Below, one piece after another: positions 57,913 through 64,000 of a stretch of DNA of 64,000 nt (positions are counted from its first letter, which is position 1; each line of letters begins with the position of its first letter). The position numbers were made by a program, and so were the translations under genes. Location: the NCBI RefSeq assembly GCF_019393635.1, contig NC_057866.1, forward strand, positions 7,675,723 to 7,739,722, written 5' to 3'. Below the pieces are notes generated by a model that was given only the letters and a program-made list of their open reading frames with translations, was not told where the DNA came from and did not search any database. The DNA is from Dromiciops gliroides. Taxonomy: Eukaryota > Chordata > Mammalia > Microbiotheria > Microbiotheriidae.

Positions 57913-58270
57913 AAACAATCCAGCATTCAGTTCCCTTCCGGAGGAACTCGGGAACTATTTAAATGTTTTATGAATCCTTTAAGTGCTTTGTACCTTCTGT
58001 ATTTTCTGTGGTCAAAATTAAAGGCTGTCCCCATACTCATTATGCATTTGTTACCTTCAGTGCCTGTAAAGGCACTCACATTTGGGGAAATACCATGAGT
58101 ATATTGGCTTTTCCTGGAGTAACTGAAAATGGGGACAAGGAAAGAAAAGAAAGGTGAAAATGATGCCCTTGGGGTCATTCAGTGTGTCAGTTGAGCTCTC
58201 TGGTAACCCTGGGTCATGTGTTTCAATCACTTTTGTCTTTGTAGCTCCAGAAATTAACACAGTGCCTGGC
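57913..58270. other. Intergenic, nothing recognised
   Basis: About 360 bases of AT-rich sequence with no supported gene or nameable repeat. Confidence 0.4.
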
Positions 58271-58742
58271 ACTTAGTAATAATAATAGCCAACATTTACA
58301 TAGAACTTACTCTGTGTTATGCACTGTGCTAAGCACTTAATAATTATTATGTCATTTGATCCTCACAACTATGCTGGGAGGTTGCTATTATTACCTCCAT
58401 TTTGCAAATAAGGAAACTGAGGGAAACCGGTTAAATGACTTGTTCAAGGTCACACAGCTAAGTGGATAAGGTGATCAAGTGCCATGACCTCAGGCACTTA
58501 CTGTGAGACCCTGGGCAAGTCACTTCACCCTACTTGCCTCAGTTTCCTCATCTGTAAAATAAATCAGAGATGGAAATAATAAACCCCCCCAGTGTCTTTG
58601 CCAAGAAACCCCCCAAAATGGGTCACAGAGTGGGATGGGAGTGAACAGCAACAAGGTCACACAGCTAGGAAGTGTCTGAGCCTGAAGTGAAGTGTTCCCA
58701 TCTCCAGGCCCACCACCTACTGCACCACCCAGCTGTCCCTAT
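58271..58742. mobile_element. Composite of MIR-type SINE fragments
   Basis: An antisense MIR (58271-58470: GTGCTAAGCACTTAATAATT, CTCACAACTATGCTGGGAGG, CAAGGTCACACAGCTAAGTG) is followed by a sense long-form SINE piece (58480-58650: CCCTGGGCAAGTCACTTCAC, CATCTGTAAAATAAATCAGA, GTGTCTTTGCCAAGAAACCC) and another antisense tail to 58742. Probably one element inserted into another. Confidence 0.65.
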
Positions 58743-59342
58743 TTAGTAGATAATTAACAAATGCTTGTTCGGTATGTTGTGCTTAAATCAGAGTGCCTTA
58801 GCTTCCTTGGCTGCCCATTCACACCGTTGACTCAGATTGAATTTGTAGGCCACTGGAACCCTCAGATCTTTTTCTGGGGGATTGCTTAAACTAAACCCGC
58901 CCTCCCACATTTAGTACTCACTAACGAAGTGGAGTTTCCTTCTTCCTCCTTTCTTCCTCTCGCTCCTCCCTCCTCCCAACTCACCCCCACCTCCCACTGG
59001 TGCCCCTCCCTCCTCCTCCCCTGCCGGGCTAGGTGAAGATATCCAGCCATAGGCGGTTGACTGCTCCTGCCTCGCCTCCCGTGGCGGGGGTGGGGGCCCT
59101 AGCTCCTCCTTCACCCCTCCCCCAGCAGCCCCCTTTCCCCTACCCCCACCCCACTCTGGGGCTGGAGTGTCAGCGTCCCGGGAGGCTGAAGCGAAATTCG
59201 AGGGAGATCCTGGTGCCAAGTGGCCAGTCCAGCGCCCTGAGTGGCGCGGCACGGGCCATGGGCCTCTGAGAGCCGGCCCAGGCGGGCCAGCTGTGGGCAG
59301 CTGGGCACAGCTGCAGGGCAGCTCCATGCTGGGGGCCGAGCC
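58743..59342 (+). promoter_or_regulatory. TMEM134: Upstream region and likely promoter of TMEM134
   Basis: AT-rich at first, then a C/T-rich block (58935-59025) and a GC-rich part running into exon 1. No TATA box or decisive motif was seen; the CCATAGG-type box near 59046 is weak. Promoter assignment rests on position. Confidence 0.5.
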
Positions 59343-62300
59343 ATGAGCGGCGGCCGCTCGGAGTTCAGCATCGATGATGCCTTTGAGCTGTCCCTGGAGG
59401 AGGGGGGCCCGGGGCCCGGGGGGACCCCTCCGCGCTTTGGGACGCTGCACTTTGAGCGCAAGAGCCGGGGGGACGTGGAAGAGGAAGGCGAGAAGCAGTC
59501 TCGTCTCAAGTACCAGGTGAGAACAGCGTTCCCCTTCCCTCGCCCACGCTAGCCCCGACCAGCACCCCGGCTTCTCAGGGTCTCTGTTTCCTCATCTCTG
59601 AAATGGGGGGCGGGGAATCTCATTGGCTTTGGATCCCAGGATCTGGCCGGAAGCCCAAAGTCATAAGACTTCAAACTGGAAGAGACCCCAGAAATCAAGG
59701 CACCCCCCTCCAACTTCACAGATAGGGAAAAGACCCGCCCAAGGCGCTTGCGTCCGGGTGAGCCGGGGCTTCTCATCCAGGCCCCGCTCTGCCCCCGCAA
59801 AGCCAAGTCTCTTGCCGGGCCAGTCTTCCCCAGCCCTGCTGCCTGTCCTGCCTCACCGGCAGGTACCTCCCTACCTGGGCTCTAACTCGGCCTTCTCAGC
59901 CACCCACCTCCGAACTGGTTTCGGTTTCTGTGAATCATCAGACTTGTCCGGCTGGTGAGCAGCTGTCGGGTCGCTCAGAAGGGCCTCCGGGCTGGTGGGG
60001 GGAGGGGGCTGAAAGAGTGGGGGGTGGGGGGCCCGGGCAATCCCCCCCCCCCCGCACACACACGCCCCAACAACCAGCGCTGTTTTATTTTGGAGCAGAA
60101 TCTGGAGAACGACGAGGATGCCGTCCGGAGCCCCTCGGATCCCGATGGGGCTATGAAGCTCAGGTTAGGCCGCCCCCTCTCCCCTCCTGCCCTCCCCTGA
60201 CTCCTGGCCTGCCCAGGGCCCCCTGCTCAGCGTGGCCTCTCCCAGCAGGGACGCTGGCCGCTCCTCCACCAGAAGTTCCCAGTGGTCCTTCAGTACCATT
60301 AGCAACAGTACCCAGCGCTCCTACCACGCCTGCTGCAGGTGAGGGATTGGGCCCCTCCCTCCTCTGAGGCTTCAGCCAACCTGGCCAGGGACAAGCCCCC
60401 GACCTGCCTCATCCTCACCTCCCTCCCGGATGCCCTCCCAGCCCCAGCTTATCGATACTCCCTCCCATCGGAGCACTGGGCTTGGAACCCAGAGACCAAT
60501 CAACCCCACCCCTGACTTGTCCTGTGGCTGTAACCTCTCCGGGTCTGAGCTTCCCCCTTCCATGAAATGGGGGTGTGAGATGAGCCGATAGCCCTTTAAA
60601 ATGTTGTACAAATGTGATCCGTGATTTTTTTTACCATCGTCGGTATCATTATTTATGGTTTCTTGTCTGGCCTCAGCTGGACGAAGCACCCTCTGATCCA
60701 GAAGAATCGCCGGGTAGTTCTAGCCTCCTTCCTGCTGTTGTTGCTGGGCCTCAGTGAGTGTCTGGCTCCCTGGCATGCCCCCTCCCACCCAGGGCTCCGT
60801 GTCCCATCTCACACCCTAACTAACCACTAGCCTTCCCTTCATGTGCTGGGAGGAGTTGGGGGTGGAGTTGGAAGGGACTGAAGAAGGAAGGAGGGAGGGA
60901 AGGAAGGAGGGGAGGGAAGGAGGGAGAAAGGAGGGGAGGGAAGGAGGGAGAAAGGAGGGAAGGAAGGAGGGAGGGAGGGAAGTAATGAGGAAGGGAAGGA
61001 GGGAGGGAGGGAGGGAGGAAGGGAAGGAAGGAGGGGGGGAGGGAGGGAAGGAAGGAAGGAAGGAAGGAGGGGAGGGAAGGAGGGAGAAAGGAGGGAAGGA
61101 AGGAGGGAGTGAAGGAAGGAAGGAGGGAGGGAGGGAGGGAAAGGAGGAAGGAAGGAGGGAGAAAGGGAAGGAAGGAGGGGGGGAGGGAAGTAATGGGGGG
61201 GAGGGAAGTAATGGGGGAGGGAAGGAGGGAGTGAAGGGAGGAGGGAGAAGAGGAAGGAGGGAGGGAGGGAGGGAAGGAGGAGCTCATGCTTCAGGTAAGG
61301 AGTTGGACAGGGAGGCCTCTAGGCTTCGTTCCAAATCCAAGATCTAATTCTGATCTTTAAGGTCCATCAATTGAGTTCATAGCCAAGAGAGAATGGAGAC
61401 AATTTAGGGATATGAGGCATGCCTGGCCTATGGAGAAAAGTGGGGCGGGGGCGGGGCAGTGCTGGTGGAAGCCCCAAGTTTAGAGAAGATACCTCTGCCC
61501 TCCTTGAGTTCATACACCCTCACAGATCTCCAATTGCCAAGATTAACGGCAAAGCTGTGTGAGCTAGGGCAATTGCTTTCCCTCTCTGGGCTTGGCTCCT
61601 TGTCTTCGAAAATGGTACCAAAGGGACAGCTAAGTGGCACAGTGGATAGAGTACCAGCCCTGAAGTCAGGAGGACCTGAGCTCAAATCCGGCCTCAGACC
61701 CTTGACACTTACTAGCTGTGTGACCCTGGGCAAATCACTTAACCCCAATTGCCTCACCAAAAAAAAAAAAAAGAAAAGAAAGAAAAAGAAAATGGTACCA
61801 TGTGCCAAACACACTAAGCTAGATGTTGGGCATCCAAAGGCAGCAGTGAAGGCCCCTGCCATCCCAAGAAGCTGACACCCTCCCAGGGAAAGAACATACA
61901 CCGATGAGTAAATACACAAGACAGAGGAATTCTGGCAGAGGTGGGGGGCAGAGGGTAGTGGCAGAGGGAGGCAGAAGAGACTCTGCTTCATATCTGGGTG
62001 ACCGCTGGGCCTCAGTTTTCTTACTTGTAAAGTTTCTGCCTGGGGGGCTAGGGCAGAATAGGAGGGGCCTCGTGGAGGTGGTAGCACCTTCAAAAGGCCT
62101 TAAAGGGGGGGCTTCCAGGAGGGATTAAGAAGCTCAAAATGTAGCGATTGGCAGAGATTCTCTGACCTAGCCCCCCCCCCCATTCCCCCATCTGCCTCCT
62201 GACCTCTCTCTGGGCCTTCTGACTGAAGCACTCATTCTCACTGGGGTGGGACTCCAGGCCAAGCCTTCTCCAGGTGAGAGCCCTAAGTCTTCTTCCCTGG

Positions 62301-62734
62301 GATTTGGGGTGCTCAAGGGATGGGGAGAAAAGGGTTGGGGAGGAGAAGAGAGAGGCTCAGTCCCGGACTCTGGGGGGAGGATGGGCCCAGCCCTGGCCCC
62401 CACCCACACACCCAGCTGCCCTCCCTTGAGCCCTGGCCCTCGGCCCAAGCATTGTTGCCAGGGCCAGGGATGGAGTCCAGCCCATTCGCCTCTCCCCCCG
62501 CAGGTGTTTCCAGTGCCATCTTCTTTGTCCCTGGCTTCCTGTTGCTCATCCCTGGAGGTGCACCCCAGGCCGGGAGGGGGAGGGGCCTGGGGGGAGGGGG
62601 ACGAGGAAGGATGAAGGCAGGGCAAGGTGGTGACAGGTCCCTCCCTTGCAGTGTACCACGTCATTTTCATCTACTTCGCTGTCAAGGGTCACCGAGGCTT
62701 CCAGTTTTTCTACTTGCCTTACTTTGAGAAATGA
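59343..62734 (+). CDS. TMEM134: Transmembrane protein 134
   Basis: Seven exons: 59343-59516, 60099-60163, 60249-60338, 60677-60753, 62229-62273, 62504-62557, 62652-62734; 195 residues, the same as human. Recognised by FSIDDAFELSLEEGGPGP near the N-terminus, RSSQWSFSTISNSTQRSY, and the ending GHRGFQFFYLPYFEK. A cytosolic acidic/Ser-rich N-terminal half (1-115) is followed by two membrane spans: about 123-144 (VVLASFLLLLLGLTLILTGV) and about 152-179 (SSAIFFVPGFLLLIPGVYHV). It belongs to the TMEM134/TMEM230-type small two-span family; its function is poorly known, with reports of endomembrane location. All splice sites are GT-AG; intron 4 (60754-62228) is enlarged by a purine repeat and a SINE. 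Orientation relative to AIP matches human. Confidence 0.96.
60880..61281 (+). repeat. GGAA/GGGAGGAA purine tract in TMEM134 intron 4
   Basis: About 400 bases of GGAAGGAGGGA words with a recurrent block GGAGAAAGGAGGGA and two GGGAAGTAATGG units near 61190-61215, suggesting local duplications inside the tract. Many ETS-core GGAA repeats. Confidence 0.95.
61623..61786 (+). mobile_element. Marsupial tRNA-derived SINE in TMEM134 intron 4
   Basis: Complete copy (GGGACAGCTAAGTGGCAC head, A-rich tail). AAAATGGTACCA is identical on both sides. Confidence 0.9.
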
Positions 62735-63391
62735 GCCCTGGGCCTTCTTTGGGATGGAGTGCTCTCCCCCTGCCCCCTGCTGCTGCCTCAGCAGCCCGGA
62801 AATGGACACAGCTGGCCGGATGCTTGGAGGCCGCACAGCTCCAGGCTGGGCGGGAGGAAGAGGGTGAGGAAGGGGGCCTGGCTGGGGAGGGGTAACTAAC
62901 TCCAAGGCGATTCCTCCAGGAAGCATTCCCTTCCCCCTCCCCCTCCTAGGGTTTAGAGCTGAGAGATCCCAGAGGCCAGCCAGGCCAGTGCCCCCCACTC
63001 TTCCCAAGGGGGGAGTGAAAATGCCTTTCCCACAGACAGCCTGCTAGTCTGCAGCAGAGCCTGGATTCGAACCTGGACCCTCTGCCCCTGCTAGACGGGC
63101 TAGAGATGGAGCCGATGGACTTTGGCTTTGGTCTGAGGAGACAAGGCTCCTGGCCTGGTCCTCTGTGGCCTGGCCCAGCCCAGCCCAGCCCACCACAGGA
63201 TCCCTGAGGTCAGAGCTGGAGGTTTGCTCAGGAAGTTTACTGCCCCCACTTCAGCCCCATCCCTCCCCCTTCCTCCCCAGGCTTCCCGGGCTCTGGGGCC
63301 CCAGCCTTCCCCCATCTCACCTTTAATCCTGGTGCCTTTAACTTATTAGGAAGCCCCTGGGGCCACTCTCACACTTGGGGTCTTCTGGCCA
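62735..63391 (+). other. TMEM134: 3'UTR of TMEM134
   Basis: Sequence between the stop codon and the poly(A) signal. No interspersed repeat recognised; a short MIR-like relic may lie near 63020-63080. No other gene on either strand. Confidence 0.7.
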
Positions 63392-63397
63392 AATAAA
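63392..63397 (+). terminator. TMEM134: Poly(A) signal of TMEM134
   Basis: AATAAA within GCCAAATAAAATGG, 658 bases after the stop, followed by GTGTTCATTCTGG. Confidence 0.85.
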
Positions 63398-63481
63398 ATG
63401 GTGTTCATTCTGGCTGGAAGAGTTGGCTCTTGCTTCTTTCCCCTTTAAACCTCAGCTCCCTCACTCTGTCCTCCGTGCCTC

Positions 63482-63634
63482 TTTTTTTTTTTTTTTTGGT
63501 GGGACAATGGGGGTTAAGTGACTTGCCCAAGGCCACACAGCTAGTAAGTGTCAAGTGTCTGAGGCCTGATTTGAACTCAGGTACTCCTGACTCCAGGGCC
63601 TGTGCTCTATCCACTGGGCCACCTAACCGCCCCC
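63482..63634 (-). mobile_element. Marsupial tRNA-derived SINE, antisense, intact target duplication
   Basis: T-run at 63482-63498, head complement at 63634. CTCCGTGCCTC on the left and CTCCATGCCTC on the right. Confidence 0.9.
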
Positions 63635-64000
63635 CTCCATGCCTCTTTTAACCCTTTGCGGTAGGTCACAGAAGCTGACCCAGAAGGGCTCAGTCGCTTG
63701 CCCAAGATGACAGAGCCCAGGTCTCTGAACTGCAGACCTGGCTCTCTTCCCATCATGCCTAGAATGGGGAATCTCACCACCCACAGGGCCTTCTTTTTAT
63801 ACTTTTCATTGGCATCTTTTATTTTTATATTACCTTCATTCCCAAATAGATCCCACCTCCCTTCCCTTGGGATCCATCTCTTTGTAACAAAGAATGAAGA
63901 AAGGGTCTGGTGAGGGAAAACAGCTTTACAAAATTCACCGATTTATCCACCAAGTCTGATAGTGTATGCAATATTCCATACCTGTAGCCCCCACCCCTGC
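63635..64000. other. Right flank, intergenic
   Basis: A MIR-like relic (antisense, GGTCACAGAAGCTGACCCAG) at about 63655-63760, then AT-rich sequence resembling an old repeat. CABP4, the next gene in human, is not reached. Confidence 0.4.

Noticed and set aside
60820-61347. Open frames on both strands through 61 kb
   Set aside because: Products of the GGAA/GGGA repeat only.

Overview
The window is mammalian nuclear DNA, almost certainly from a marsupial. The gene order is that of human 11q13.2 read in reverse, the protein sequences are clearly mammalian, and the DNA is packed with young copies of the marsupial tRNA-derived SINE whose head reads GGGGCAGCTAGGTGGC, together with marsupial-type L1 and MIR copies. 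The high SINE density with intact target duplications would fit an Australian (for example dasyurid) marsupial, but the species cannot be fixed from this window.

Layout. Bases 1-8000 are AT-rich and made of nested L1, SINE and LTR debris. Bases 8000-16300 are repeat-rich intergenic DNA with a striking pentamer array (8831-9368) flanked by a diverged duplication. Five protein genes follow: CABP2 (+, 7 coding exons, 17519-21676), CDK2AP2 (+, 4 exons, 27277-29045), PITPNM1 (+, 23 coding exons, 32853-44757), AIP (-, 6 exons, 50740-45812) and TMEM134 (+, 7 exons, 59343-62734). All five reconstruct as complete reading frames with GT-AG introns and matching phases, giving 218, 127, 1238, 330 and 195 residues, close to or identical with the lengths I recall for the human proteins. 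Order and relative strands match human (CABP2, CDK2AP2, PITPNM1 and TMEM134 on one strand, AIP on the other). PITPNM1 and AIP are convergent, with stop codons about 1.05 kb apart; AIP and TMEM134 are divergent with about 8.6 kb between start codons.

The genes are unrelated in job: a synaptic/hair-cell calcium sensor (CABP2), a CDK2- and NuRD-associated small protein (CDK2AP2), a phosphatidylinositol transfer protein at ER-plasma membrane contacts (PITPNM1/Nir2), an HSP90 co-chaperone (AIP) and a small two-span membrane protein (TMEM134). They are neighbours by conserved synteny, not an operon. CDK2AP2 and AIP start in CpG-rich promoters with ordered motif arrays: seven same-orientation CCAAT boxes plus a palindromic CRE upstream of CDK2AP2, and four evenly spaced ETS-type boxes upstream of AIP.

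I found no RNA genes, CRISPR arrays or new multi-gene system. The most useful leads are a candidate alternative first exon of CABP2 that splices in frame (16415-16609), a double start codon in CABP2 that decides N-myristoylation, the two promoter motif arrays, a VNTR that fills PITPNM1 intron 15, the switch-like pentamer array, and a GTTCTAAG-type minisatellite present in three separate introns. Repeat family names are from sequence resemblance only; no database was searched.
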